Assembly (NCBI GenBank): GCA_030248215.1
Contig: JASANG010000402.1
Span: 124,001-188,000, forward strand
From: Enoplolaimus lenunculus
Taxonomy: Eukaryota; Nematoda; Enoplea; Enoplida; Thoracostomopsidae
Length of the DNA stretch: 64,000 bases
Direction of reading: 5' to 3'
The position numbers and the translations under genes were made by a program. Below are positions 12,293 to 25,600 of the stretch, in pieces. Under the pieces are notes generated by a model. That model had not been told where the DNA came from. It did not search any database and was given only the letters and a program-made list of their open reading frames with translations. Numbering within the stretch: the first letter of the stretch is position 1; each line of letters opens with the position of its first letter.

Positions 12293-12451
12293 GGCCCATG
12301 CAAAGATCAGGGGCGGAACGGTTTTCTGTGGGAATAGAAAAGAGTAAGCTTAAGCTTTAGACTAATTTTTTGCTTGATTTAGGCTTAAGCTTAGGCATAG
12401 GCTTAGAAATATGCTTATAATATTGTTCCGCCCCTGTTCTTTACATTGGAC
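12293..12451 (+). mobile_element. TelA MITE
   Basis: Starts GGCCCATGCAAAGATCAG and ends TTCTTTACATTGGAC. The flanking 8-mers AATATTAC and GATATTAC differ at one base. The core is short and partly degenerate. Confidence 0.85.
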
Positions 12452-12899
12452 GATATTACCAAGAAACTTTCAACCAAAATCTGGTAGTCAGTACAGGGCA
12501 CAAATCTCTTTATGGGGTCATGGAAAAATTTTGCTAAATTTTTCAAATATCGAAAAACATACAGCGTTGGGTGGTCTAACCGCTCGACAGGGGCAGCATC
12601 CCACCACGTAGATTTACACTTTAAAATTCGACGTTTTCTAAACTTTTCCGTGACAACTTGTGTCAACGACCAAATACGTTTTTGGTGTTTTCTTGAACTA
12701 AAATAGACAAAATTTTGTTAAAATTTTAATTTTTCAAGAGAACATACAGCGTTTGAGTTGTTATTTTAAAACAATATATCTTACGGGCAATCAAATACCA
12801 CAGTTATACAATTTTTAATTTGCTACGGGCAGAACTAATGTATAATTGTTTGAAATATACGTGAATAAAAATGAAAAGTTCGGGGTTAATATTTGAAAA

Positions 12900-13335
12900 T
12901 TATTCCAAATTTTGTGTGACTTTCAATTTTAGAACAATTGTTTTAGATCTTAATTCATTAATGTCCGTCTTCTTATTGTTAATACCACCTTAAAGCTTTA
13001 AGTATTAATAAGAAGAAGACGGACGAATTCAGATCTAAAACAATTATTCTAAATTTTGTGAGACTTTCAATTTTAGAACAATTGTTTTAGATTTTAATTC
13101 ATTAATGTCCGTCTTCTTATTGTTAATACCATCTTAAAGCTAAGATAAAAAGAAAAGAGAATACAATTCTAAATTTTTGTCTCTAACATACACCAATAGT
13201 ATTAATAAGAAGAAGACGGACGAATTCAGATCTAAAACAATTATTCTAGATTTTGTGTGACTTTCAATTTTAGAACAATTGTTTTAGATCTTAATTCATT
13301 AATGTCCGCCTTCTTATTATTAATGCTTATAGCTT
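12900..13335. repeat. Array of fold-back units
   Basis: Three direct copies of an arm holding GAACAATTGTTTTAGATC and ATGTCCGTCTTCTTATTG (12905, 13059 and 13245) alternate with two inverted arms (13003 and 13197), making two tandem hairpins of about 60-90 bp per arm. Confidence 0.85.
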
Positions 13336-13344
13336 TAAGATGGC

Positions 13345-13475
13345 GCTTTAGGTTTGATGACGTCCGACGCCGTCCGTTACCGTCCGTCATTCGTACGGCA
13401 CCGTTCGTCAGCGTGCGGTATCGTACGGACGGTGACGCACGGCTCCGGACGGCGACGAATGGCACAGGACAACAA
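13345..13475. repeat. GC-rich CGTCCG/TACGG patch
   Basis: GATGACGTCCGACGCCGTCC followed by CCGTCCGTCATTCGTACGGC and GACGGTGACGCACGGC. A related patch with GATGACGTCAGTCACC and ATCGTACGCGC lies at 20868-20992, and a scrap at 27028-27062. All share CTTTTGATGACGT or GGTTTGATGACGT. Confidence 0.6.
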
Positions 13476-13513
13476 GTGTAGTGTCATTCTTACAATTCAA
13501 ACCCCCCGCTATA

Positions 13514-13657
13514 GACCTTCTGAGGACTACAACAGAGTAAGCTTAAGCTTAGAATTATTTTTGTTTGGGCTTTACGCTTAGGTATAAGCTCATTCTTACG
13601 CTTATACTTAGGTTTAGGAATATGCTTATACTACTGTTGCGGCGCTGTTTTTAGCCC
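13514..13657 (+). mobile_element. TelA MITE, left TIR missing
   Basis: It retains the AGAGTAAGCTTAAGCTTAGA motif, TTAGGC-type hexamers and the right-end motif AATATGCTTATACTACTG followed by a degenerate GCGGCGCTGTTTTTAG. The first about 40 bases of the family are absent. Confidence 0.7.
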
Positions 13658-14178
13658 AATAAATTATTAGTTAGCGGCAGGTTTTCAAACTCGCAAATTC
13701 TTACAACTACGAATCTCGAACCGGATTAGAAGTAGGGCAAATCAAATACGAAAAAAGTGCTGACTATTTCATTTACTTGCACATTTTTGCGACTCTTAGA
13801 CGACAAGTGATGTTAGACACTTTGTTAAAATATTATCTTATTTGCGTGTATGATGTAAGCAGATATTTGTTTCCGTTTCCGGTAAAAGTTTATGTTCGTT
13901 TCCGCTTCTGTTTGTTTTATAGAAATACCAGAGAATTGGCTATTTTTATGCTTATAGTTATAGTTGAAAAGCTGTTATAAATTATTAAATTTTTCAATAT
14001 AAATATGCTTCAATTGTTCGATTTCAAACAAAAATGACCAAATTCGTCCAAAATCTTAAAAAATTACAACCGAATTAGCTATTTTTTAATTTCCAGAAGC
14101 CTGAATATTATTTGCAATTATATACCACATTGTATTTGTAGAAAAATAAATCATTTTCAAAATTTTACACTAAAAATA

Positions 14179-14387
14179 CACTGCAAAAAATGGTGAGTCA
14201 AATTGTCTCTCTCCGAAATAAGCTCTACGGGACTACGCAAACTGAGACAAATTCGACTCCGCCAGAGTCAAATTCTAATTTCTGAGTCGCACTTTTGACT
14301 CGGTAGGAATCGAATTTGACTCAGTTTGTGTAGTCCCGTAGAGCCTATTTCGGAGAGAGCCAATTTGACTCATAATTTTTTACAGTG
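14179..14387. mobile_element. AP MITE with TA duplication
   Basis: TA-CACTGCAAAAAATGG to ATAATTTTTTACAGTG-TA. The arm motif CGAAATAAGCTCTACGGG is shared with other copies. Confidence 0.9.
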
Positions 14388-15485
14388 TATTCGTTTTTCG
14401 TTTCTCTTTATTCTGACTGCTATTCGTTTCCGTTTCCGGTGAAAAACAATGTCCGTTTCCATTATTTTCACCACCATCCGGTTGTGTTTCTTTTACAACC
14501 GTGTACCCCCTAAATCAGGGCCGCAGCAGTCACCCCTCTTACCCCCCGACTTTCTTTCTGTCAACAGGTGCTAAATACTTTAGAAGTATACATAAAAAAG
14601 ATAGAAGAACCACAGAGGCGTATACAGAAAGCACAGACGGGATATATTTCCTCTCGAACTTACAGGAGAGACAAGAAAAAAGCAACGTATAATTGGCTTA
14701 AGAGAAATCTTGTAAATTGTGGATGTCTGAAAAAGGTTTATACCTTTTCGAAATGAAATTCTGGCCGCTATGCATCGTTCACAATAAAAAATTTCATTTT
14801 GCCACCGAAAAACAATAATACCAGGGCAATATTTTGCTAAATTTGTTTGACAAAAAAACCGTGATATAAAGAGTTCAAAGTGAATCTTGTAATTGTCAAA
14901 AATTCCTATGTTATATATACGCTCTTCGTACCACCGCGTATTGTTGATTTAGGAGTAGGGTGGCGGGCGGCGGGTACCAGTAACCTTCAAAGATATGTGA
15001 AAATCTAATTTGAACGACTATAAAAGCATAATTAGCGTGTCGAATAATTGCTATCGATTTATATTTATACAAATAAACGTTTAACATTTGACAGATTTAA
15101 AAAAAACAGTGAAATTTAATAATTTGAAAATTTTAACCTTTAAATTACCGGCCGGCTTCGACAAAAAAATAGTTTGCTCAGGTGTATGATCAGCTCAACG
15201 GCGACATTAAAATGTGCAATTATTTTCATGTTAACATGAAAATGAAATTGCAGTTGCAATATTTGCAAGCCGTCTTTAAATGTGAAATAATTAGCAATTT
15301 TTGCGTTTCGCTAAAGTTTTATGCTGCTCGCATTTTTTTTCATAAAATTGAAATGGTAAAATTTCGTTTTCGGTTGATTTTATGACCTGTTGACTTTCGC
15401 GTTATTTTAATATTACGTTTGTAAAAATCGTATTCTCAAATGTATGCAGCGCCTATAACCTGCATGATTAGCGTCTGGCCGCTAG

Positions 15486-15687
15486 GGCCAATGATACTTT
15501 TTGGGGCGTAACAGTAGATTAAATGTATTCATTTCTAAGCTTAAAGCCAAAGCCTAAGCGTTTCAAAATTGTGTTCCTAAGCCTTCGCGTAAGCCTAAGC
15601 CTAAGCAAAAAAGTGTAATCTAGAATCGAAACCTACACTTTTATAGACCCATCAGAAACCTGGACGCCCCTTAAAGTAACATGGGCC
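15486..15687 (-). mobile_element. TelB MITE
   Basis: Complete TIRs (GGCCAATGATACTTTTTGG at the left; AAAGTAACATGGGCC at the right), an AAGCGTTTCAAAATTGTG spacer and inverted TTAGGC hexamers. No clear target duplication is visible. Confidence 0.83.
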
Positions 15688-15775
15688 ACCATAAACGTTT
15701 CACTTGCGCTAGCGTTGCCACAAAGTTAATGGCATGCAGCAGTTAAAAGCTGTGCATGCAGCCTCATTGTGGGCA

Positions 15776-15844
15776 GAGCAGCGTATAGTGGTAGTGTGGC
15801 TACCTACAGATTTCTAGGTCGCGTGTTCGATCTCCGCGCTGCAC
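15776..15844 (+). tRNA. tRNA-like sequence, probable pseudogene or SINE head
   Basis: GAGCAGC pairs with GCTGCAC in six of seven positions. A D-arm-like TATAGTGGTAGTG and a T-loop GTTCGATC are present. The anticodon stem (ACCTA/TAGGT) encloses an eight-base loop, so no anticodon can be named. Degenerate. Confidence 0.3.
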
Positions 15845-16060
15845 ATTGGTTTTAAAACTCCATTATAAGAAAAACCTGACGTCTATGGTATAGGTATCTT
15901 ATAGGTTGGCAAATGACACTTAATTTTAATAAAACAGCGTAGAATTGAAAAATATTGCAGCAACATTTAAGACAAAATGTTTGCACTCACAGATATGAAT
16001 TATGCAAAAAATGGTGTGGAATCTACTGCCAATTCATGATAAGCATTATAACGTTTGAAT

Positions 16061-16475
16061 GGTAAAAGCTCATTCTTATACGCGTTGAGTTTGATTAGAC
16101 CCAGGTGTGGCTTAGGACTATGATTATACTAGTGTTACGGCCCTGTTCAGCACATCTGCCGAATAGTTGAACTCAAATAAATTAAAGTGTCGCCGCATTT
16201 GGTGAACTGAAACTACCAACAGCTTATTCGTAAAGAATGCAAGAGATATTCGAAAACACCAAACATAACTTGATCGACCCCTATTAAGATCAAGGTCGGA
16301 ACGATTTTCCTGCAATATATACTGCAATAAAGTAAGCTTAAGCATTAACCTTATTTTTTATCATAGGCTTAGGCTAAGCTTAGGCATATAAACTCATCCT
16401 TGCACTTTGTCAAAAGGTTTTGGCATAAGCTCATATTTACGCTTACGCTTAAGCTTAGAAATATACATTGGCAAA
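16061..16475 (+). mobile_element. Two degenerate TelA copies upstream of the cuticlin gene
   Basis: 16061-16165 keeps only a spacer and the right-end motif (TACGGCCCTGTTCAG). 16283-16475 keeps a left-like AAGATCAAGGTCGGAACG, the AAGTAAGCTTAAGC motif and a TTAGGC core, ending ATACATTGGC. They lie within the 550 bp upstream of the cuticlin start codon, where a promoter or trans-splice site would be expected. Confidence 0.6.
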
Positions 16476-16602
16476 GTTGATCGGTGATTTTATTTTTTAG
16501 TTTTACAGAGTACTAGATTCTCTTAAAGTGAATAGTGCAATAATTTTCATAAAATATACAATAAACTTTATTTTTTAAATTAAAAATTTTACAAGCATTA
16601 CC

Positions 16603-19600
16603 ATGACTGCCGATACCCGGTTTACTCTTAGCATTCTGCTATTATTCCTTATGGTAAGTTTGAATTTGAAAAATTATCTTAGAAATGACTTTAGATGGAC
16701 TAGCGTCAATTTAGTTTATCTTACACACCTGGTAGCGTACATGAGGAATTAGATGACTATATTTAAATGCAAAGAACTCATAAACGCTTAGAATTCATTT
16801 TGATGCAGTTACGAATGTTTGCAAATCGTTTATCATTCGTAAAACTGCTTCTTTAGAAGTTGTCGATATTTATTAAAGCAGGAACGCACCACATACGTAT
16901 TTTGAGCACCGCTCCAACACAAGTTATCATTATTCTTAACACCATAACAGATCGTTCTACAAAACAAATAACACGTATAAATTTATTGGCAGTCTAATAC
17001 GAATGCCTTCTTGGATATAGTATAGACTCGGTGAAAACGTGTGAAACGAAAACCTATCACTTAGGAAAGTTTCACATGTTTGCAACTACGGCTACTGTAG
17101 TGACCGGAATAGGAGTGGGGTAATAAAAGGGGTCTCCAATTTGAGTCGCAATCAATAGGAGTCCGTATGCCTAACAATAGTCCGTAAACAGATAGAGTCC
17201 ATAAATCCTAATTAGAGTCCATAAATGTCAATAATCGAAAACTGTAGTGCATAAATGACTCCAGCACCAAATACAGTTGAGTGTAGTCCCCAAAAACCTA
17301 TTTCGGATAGAGTCAATTAGACTCTCCATTTTTTGCATTGTAAAATTCAATTATAAAAATCATTATTAGTATATATCATCCCATTATATTACCTGTATGT
17401 CTGAGATTTATTAAATTAATATTGCACCTGCGTTAAACTTTTATTATAATACATGGTACCAGTGTCCATTACAAAGCCAAAATTGGTAGAGAAAACTACA
17501 CATTTTCATGTAGTTACATTGCAAAAATGATGAGTCAAATTGACTCTTCGAAATAAGCTCTACGGAACTGCACAAACGGAGTCAAATTCGACTCCGCCAG
17601 AGTCAAATTCGATTCACTGAGTCTCACGTTTGACTCTGGCTGAGTCAAATTTGACTCCGTTTGTGTAGTCCAGAGAAGCCGATTTCGGAGACAATCATTT
17701 TAACTCACCATTTTTTGCAGTGCATTGCACAAGTGTGCAACTACGTTCACTGATTTTTTCATATTACACACGAGCTTTTGATTCTACAAAAATAGCTGCA
17801 GTTAGGCCACACCGCAGCCATAATGAGCCCAGGGTGTGCTCAGCCCCCTGGAACAATTTTGCCCCTCATCGAAAATTGTCATCTTTGCTTGTAAGTCATC
17901 AAAAACTCTTGTATACGCCTCTTGAAAATGTTCAGTGCCCTTAGCAAGGTGAGCTGGTTACCGGCTTGAGTTAGGCTCTATTATAGAATAAAGCTGTGCT
18001 CGAACGTATACTAGAAACCGGTATATAAGAGCCTTTGATATCCCGGGTCATAGACGTCACTTTTTCCTGCCATACTCCCCTTTTTGTGAAACGCCACAAG
18101 CATCCAAAAAACAGGAAATTAATTGCTAATCCCCCTAGTAAAAATTGTTCTTCTATAACGGCGAATTGGAATGCTTACGAGGCTCAAAATTGATTTGTGT
18201 ATTTCAGTGCCAAACATCTGTATCAGTTCCTGTTGACAACGGTGTTATTGGTAAGCGTTGGCAAATAATGTTTTTATCAAATTTAAAATTTAAACCGTAT
18301 TTGCGAAAACCATTAGCCTATGTATTAAAGATCAGGGGCAGAGAGTTTTTGGTGGGACTAGAATAGAGTAAGCTTAAGTTTAGACTAACTTTTTTGACTG
18401 GCTTATGCTTAGGCTTAGGCTTAGGCTTAGGAATATGCTCATTCTCACGCTTAGGTTTAGGCTTAGGCTTAGGCATAGGCTTAGAAATATGCTCATTCTC
18501 ACGCTTAGGTTTAGGCTTAGGCTTAGGCTTAGGCTTAGGCTTAGGCTTAGGAATATGCTCATTCTCACGCTTAGGTTTAGGCTTAGGCTTATGCTTAGGA
18601 ATATGCTTGTAATACTGTTCCGCCCCTGTTCTTTACATTGGCCAAACATTTGAGACATACCTACCTCATTCTTTGGTATCGAGTGATCCGAAATGCGCAC
18701 ACTGACACTACTGTAAAAAATTGTCGAGATCTGGAAAACGACGTATCTTCTTTTGAGAAACTCTAACAAGACTGTTTGCAAAATCCAAGGACAACAAAGA
18801 CATCCTGCTTGCTTATAGAAGTTCTAATGTCATTACGGCAATTGTGCACGTGTGCATATCAATGTTCTCACACTATAACATGACGCGGTACACTGCAAAA
18901 AATGGTGAGTCAAATTGACTCTCTCCGAAACAGGCTCTAGTCGCATCTTTGACTCTGCCGGAGTCGAATTTGAATCAGTTTGTGTATATTCCGGAGCAGG
19001 CAACCCCTATACCCCTATTTGGGGGCACCCCTAAAGTGGCCCACACCCTAACCGGTTGAAACAAAAACCGCTTAAGTTTTAAAATAGGTCTGGCTTCTAG
19101 CTCGCTTCGCTCGCGAGTTTGGAAGCCCCCACCTTTGAATTTGGGACGGGACGAGCCCCTACCGTTGCCTGCTCCGGCACTGCCGTGCAGCTTATTTCGG
19201 AGACAGTAAATTTGACTCACCATTTTTTGCAGTGTAAATACATCAAAACGTACGCAATTTCATGCAGTTTTTGCGCTGTATATTAGCACTACACGCGCAA
19301 CATTCCACCTGGAAGTCTGTCAATAGGTACGGTAGAGATCTGCTAAGTAGATTTTTGAAAAAACTCTTACAAACGTCAACATTTTTATAGGTTATTGCTA
19401 AAATTTCGTCAGTTAAGCCATATATTAGCAATGCATGACTAGGTTTTCATTTCATCTCATGTTCCAGCAGGTGGTCATCCGTTGGTTTCAGCTTCATCAT
19501 ATTTCACCTGCGGTTGCACCCTTACTTGCTACCAATATGCTAATTATATTAGCAAACAATAGAAAAATTTCAAAGTTTACAATCACCATAACTTGCGTGC

Positions 19601-22600
19601 TCTTTAAAATGTTAAATTAACTTGATTTAAGCTAATTAGCTAATCCAGCAGCATTAAACTAACTTTCTAGATTAACTGAACTAACAGGTCAGTTTTTACG
19701 CTTAAGCTAACTTAACATTTTACATATTTTAAGCTTAAACTCAACTTAATGAATACTACTAAAATATACATAATTTCTGAGCAGTTTTTTCTGCTTAAAC
19801 CAAAAATAAGTTTACTTAAACTCTTGTTACACCGACAAATAATAAGGCCCATGTTACTTTAAGCGGCGTCCAGGTTTCTGGTGGGTCTATAAAAGAGTAA
19901 GTTTTGATTCTAGATTACATTTTTTGCGTAGGCTTAGGTTTAGGCTTAGGCTCAAGAACACGTTCTTGCAACGCTTTGGCTTAGGCTTACAAATACGCTT
20001 AATCTACTGTTACGCCCCTTAAGGTAACATTAGCCAATAATAGTATAAGTTAGACTTATAATTCTAGTTTAATAAGTCCGTCAGGCCATTAAGTTTTACT
20101 TAAACTCATTATCTCGCTTAGTTAATCTATAGTTTAAGTTTAAGTTTTAAGAGAGTAAACCAGGTCAACGTTTAATTATTTTAGGTGCATCACCTGAAAT
20201 TGAATGTAACAACGATCACGTGACGGTAAGTTTTAACACTGAAAAAACGTTTGAAGGTCACGTCTACGTCAAAGGCAACTATCAACAACACGAATGTCGC
20301 TCTGACAGCACTGGGCGTCGATCTGCGTCAATTAGCGTCGCATACGATAAGTGCGGCGTCAGGCGGTCACGTGCGGTAAAGTCTTTTTTTTTGATTTTTT
20401 TTTGATTAAAAAAATTCAAATTTGAATTAATGGTCAAAAACGAACTTACAATTTCAACTGAAATATTAAGAGTCAGGTTTTAGAATTAGGCTGTGTGATG
20501 CTTGCGAGCGAACGACGATGTTTATGATTTTTTTCACTGTAATCAAATCAATTAAATTTTGCCATTTTTAATCTAATGATACAAATATTGGGCCCATGTA
20601 AAGATCAAGGGCGGAACGTTGTTCTGCAGGACATGAATAGAGTAAGGTTACGCTTAAGACTAATTTTTTGCTTGGCTTAGGCGTAGGCTTAGGCTTAGGC
20701 TTAGGAATAAACTCATTCTTACGCTTAGGTTTAGGCTTTAAGGCTTGGGCTTTGGATTAGGAATGTGCTTATAAAACTGTTCCGCCCCTGTTCTTTACAT
20801 TGACCCAAATATTGTAAGCAATATGCCGTATTTTCGAGCGAGTAGAATTATCTTTTACTCGTAAGGGTATTATACTTTTGATGACGTCAGTCACCGAACC
20901 GACATCATGCGATATCGTACGCGCATTAACTCTCACGTACGATACCGTATGCTGACGGACGGCGCCGCACGACAAGCATAGCGCCTGCCTAATGGCTGGC
21001 TTCAAAATTTAACAGCCCTCCGTTGGCAACGAGCCCGGATGATTCTATTATATACATCAGTTTCATTCGATATTAACCCCTTCTCACATTGAGTTGCCTG
21101 TAGGCAACTCAGTGCAGTGTATATACGTTAAATAGTATGTATCGCACCGTGTTTAACAATTGCAACACGTATACATAGTACTCAATCACCACAAGACGTG
21201 AGAGCCCCCTCGGGCTCGAGCGTCAAGCTCCTATAGCTGAGTGGTGATGGTATACGCCTCCCACTCCAGTCACCCGAGTTCGAATCCTAGCATAAACGTA
21301 GGATCTCAGCGGAAATAGAAAATATTTATGTGACAAAGGGTTAATTTTAATTGTTAAAATTGATAAAAAATTCAAATATTTAAATTTGTCAAATTTTCAT
21401 TTTCAGCTCAATCCACCAGGTCTGTCAGTATCGGTGACGGTCATTATTACGTTTCATCCTCAGTTTTTGACCAAAGTCGATCGCGCGTATCATGTACAAT
21501 GCTTTTATATGGAAACTGACAAAACGGTTACCAATCAAATTGATGTCAGGTTAGGCTCGTAGCCAGCTTACCTTTTGCTACCGATTTTTATTACTATTTT
21601 CAGACAGAGCATACAAGAGTTTTCGATAACAAATAAGCGTTGAAATTTTGTAGGTGGGCCCATTCTTCCGGGAGGATGCTGAGCCTCTCCGGGTCCCCTC
21701 TGACGATGGGATCGTGTCAGGTGTAAATACACGCAAAATATCTGCTCCGCGGGTGCCACTTATGAATGTATAGGGATGAAGCGTACAAGAAAGACCCGAC
21801 ACATATCATAAAGTGGTAGTTATGTTTATTATAGTTTTAGTAAAATACTGTAGTGACCCGAATAAGCGGGGGTAGTAAGAGGGGGTCCCCAATTTGAGTC
21901 CCAATCAATAGGAGTCCGCATCTCTGATAAGAGCCTGTAAGCGGATAGAGTACCTAAACCCTAATTATAGTCCATAAATGTCAGTTGTCCCTAATAATGG
22001 TGCATAAATATTAACTCCAGGCCCAAATAAAATTGAGTTCGCTACTTTAAAGCATACTTAAGTTTTGAAAGTACATTCCTAAGTATTTATAACCTTGCAT
22101 TTTATCGCTCACGCTTTTGGTACAAAACAAACGTTTAATTCAACGGATTTGCAGTACCGGATATATATCAGTAGCGAAGGGCGGCAGAGCGTGGGTTAAA
22201 AATAAATAACAAACCGTAACCGTATAACAGGGGGGTGGTAGCCTTTGGAGATGCCAAATATATACCACCCCCACCCTTTTATTTGGTCACTACAGTAATC
22301 ACTTTTTCTATCATTTTCGGTCCAATTAATTGTTTTTCTATCATATTCAAGTAAAAAAATTAAGCTTTCTCACACGAATATTTTCTATTTTACATTCCAG
22401 AAATACTTCAAAGATGTAGGATATGAACCCTAGATGCTCGTTCAAATGGCAGTCATTTACAATAAGACACGGTACCGTATCCCAGGGGCGTAGCCAAGTG
22501 TTGACATCAGGAGGGTATGACCTACGAAAAAAACTGGTTGCGCTCTGGGATCCAAAGGAAACTGTAATACAAGCATATTCCAAAGCCTAAGTTTTCGCGT

Positions 22601-25600
22601 AAAAGCTAAATCCTAAAGCTTGAGAATGAGCTTATACGTAAGCCAAAGCCTAAGTCTAAGCAAAAAATGAGTCTATTAAGCTTAAGCTTACTCTATTGCA
22701 GTCCCACAGAAAAACGTTTCACCCCTGATCGTTACATGGCGGCCAGTGTTTTTTGGTTTCTCTCCAGAAATTACCATTGCGGATATATTCTCTTTATCAC
22801 CCGTTGCATGCGCCGCTGTGGATTTTAATTGAATTTTCAATAAAATAGGCCCATGTAAAGATCAGGGGCGGAACGTTTTTTTGTGGGACTAGAATATAAT
22901 AAACTTACGCTTTAGACTATTTTTTGCTTGGCTTAGGCTTAGGCTTAGGCTCAGAAATAAACTCATTCTTACGCTTAGGCTAAGGCTTAGGCTTAGGCTT
23001 AGGAATAAGCTTTAATACTGTTCAGCCCCTGTTGTTTACATTGGCCATAAAATATATCGCTTTATACGCCGATTTCAGTATGCTTACAACAAGCTTAATC
23101 ACTCAATCGGTTGCGATGCCGGCCTGCCGGTACCAAGTGTTCGCTGGAGAAACTGGAGACAGCAACGCCCAACCGTTGAAATTTGCCCGAATTGGTGACA
23201 AAAGCTATCATAAATGGTCTTGTTTCAGTGAAGCAGGTACGCGTCCGGTAGCTACAGGAGCACCAGAGGTGGCATTAGCCCACCTAGAAAACATTCTGAT
23301 CCTAGTATAAATGTTTCAACCTTGCTTGGAACCAGGGTGCAACCGGAATTACAATTTACCAGAACCGGAATTTGAAAAATTACCGGAAACGGAACGGGAA
23401 CCGGAAACGGAAAACGAAAAATACATGTCACCGGAAAATTGATTTTAGTTTTCTTTTTTGCAATATAATTGATGAAATGACCCTAGTTGGAGATAGGTAT
23501 TCACTTGATCTGCTGTATTTTAGATTTTCATAATCCACGGAAGCGAAATCTACCTTCGATGGTTTATTTTCGGCGATTGTCAAGGTTTGCATACTACTGA
23601 AATTATTTAATTTTTATCGTCATTTTTTTAGTAAAATATCCCAATTTCTACCGACCAAATTTTAATGCCGGAATTTTTAATTCCGGCAAAAATTTACCGG
23701 AACCGAAACCGGAGGGTGAAAAAATGCCGGATCCGGAACCGGAATCCGGTTGCACGCTGCTTGGAACTCATCTGAAATGCTCATCCTGAAATAATTTTAA
23801 CGACCGCTATACACATTGCATGTTGAGGTGGTCACGAACCTCTGATCCAGTATACATAATTCAATTTTTATGATAGCATTAAATTTTCTTCCCATTAATG
23901 TTCAAATTTAACGTTTCTACTGAAGCCTTTGTATAGTAAATTATGCAAGATGATTCCTAAGCCTAAGCCTAAGCCAAAGCCTAAGCCTAAGCAAAAAATT
24001 TAGTCCAAAGCTTAAACTGACTCTATTATAGCTTCTCCGGAAAACGATCCGGCCCTGTTCTATACACAGGCCAATATGCGTATACCAGGTAACGTCTCCA
24101 CCGAATGAATGATATAGAAACCAAAAATTTTGCAATGTCTATAGCTCATTAGATAACTGGGTGATAAAAAAATTATAAATAAATTTCCAGTCTAAAAATT
24201 AGGGAAATTTACATTTTAAACAAAAGAGTTGAAATTTAAACATTATTATTTCAGTTGATACATTCTGTATGACCGTACATTCATGTTTTGTTAGCGATGG
24301 CGCTGATAAACGCGTTCAACTCCTCGACGAAAATGGGTAACTGCTTGATGATTTTTACTTAATTTTACGGTTAAAACCTTTAACCCCTTCTCACATTGAG
24401 TTGCCTGTAGGCAACTCAGCGCAGTGTATATACGTTAATTGTATATATCGCACAGTGTTTAACAATTGCAACACGTATACATAGTACTAAATCACCACAA
24501 GATGTGAGAGCCCCCTCGGGCTCGAGTGTCAAGCTCCTATAGCTGAGTGGTGATGGTATACGCCTCCCACTCTAGTCACTGCAGTTCGAATCCTAGCATA
24601 AAAGTAGGTCTCAGGGGAAATAGAAAATATTCATGTGAGAAAGGGTTAATCTAAAATTAAAAGGCATTGGCTGGGTTTCTGAATCCCTACTTACGACTAA
24701 GTACATGTGCTAAGCAATTACTTAATCATTTTGTCGTTAAAAGCTTATTTAAGTAAACGCTTAAGTCGCTGACTAAATTTAACATTAACAGATTAGCAGC
24801 TCAGGCATACTAACCGTATTGTTCTAACTGAAGTTTCAGCCTCATGATGCCTCTTGGAAAAAGTGTCGACCAAAGCGTACGCTAAAGTCTAAGCGTTCAA
24901 AAAGTGTAAACCTAAATCTAAGCCTAAAGTAAAAAATATTTAATTCAAAACCAAAGCCTACTGTTTTTCAGTTAAATCAGAAAACTCGACGGTTCTAAAA
25001 GTATTAATACATGGGCGCCGGCATGACATCCGGGCGCCATGCTGCGAGTATACTGCCATATTTATCATTTTATGTGCTTAAGCTCTTGTCCTTAATTTAG
25101 CATAAAGGGATACCTATTCATTAAGCTAGAACCGCATTCTTTGTCCTGCAATCTGGCCAATGTTACTTTGAGAGGCGTAACAGTACATTAAGCGTACACT
25201 GTAAAAAATGGCGAGTCAAATCGACTCTCTCGGAAATAATCTTTTCCTGACTACACAAACTGAGTCAAATTTGACTCAATTTGTGTAGTCAGGAAAAGTT
25301 TATTTCCGAGAGAGTCAATTTGACTCCGTATTTTTTACAGTGTATTCCTAAGCCTACGCCAAAGCCTAAGCGTTGCAAAAATGAGTTTCTAAGCCTAAGC
25401 CTAAGCCTAAGCAAACAATGTAACCAAGAATCTAAAACCAACTCTTTTCATAGACACACCAGAAACCTGGACGCCCCTTAAAGTAACATGGGCCTGCAAT
25501 CTTTATGTTTGATCAGTATCGCTATATTTTCAGTTGTGCCCAAGACAAATATTTACTTCAAAACGTACAATACTCGGCTGATTTAATTGGTGGACGTGGA

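Larger units (their letters stand above)
14388..16060. other. Intergenic, unassigned 62-codon frame and TelB
   Basis: 14568-14756 keeps an open basic frame (LEVYIKKIEEPQRRIQKAQ) behind a CAACAG acceptor-like site. No family was recognised and no partner exons were found. The remainder is AT-rich, with the listed TelB and tRNA-like pieces. Confidence 0.35.

Noticed and set aside
14568-14756. 62-aa basic protein behind an acceptor-like CAACAG
   Set aside because: No recognisable family, no donor or partner exon, and the surroundings are repeat-rich. Left as an unassigned frame.
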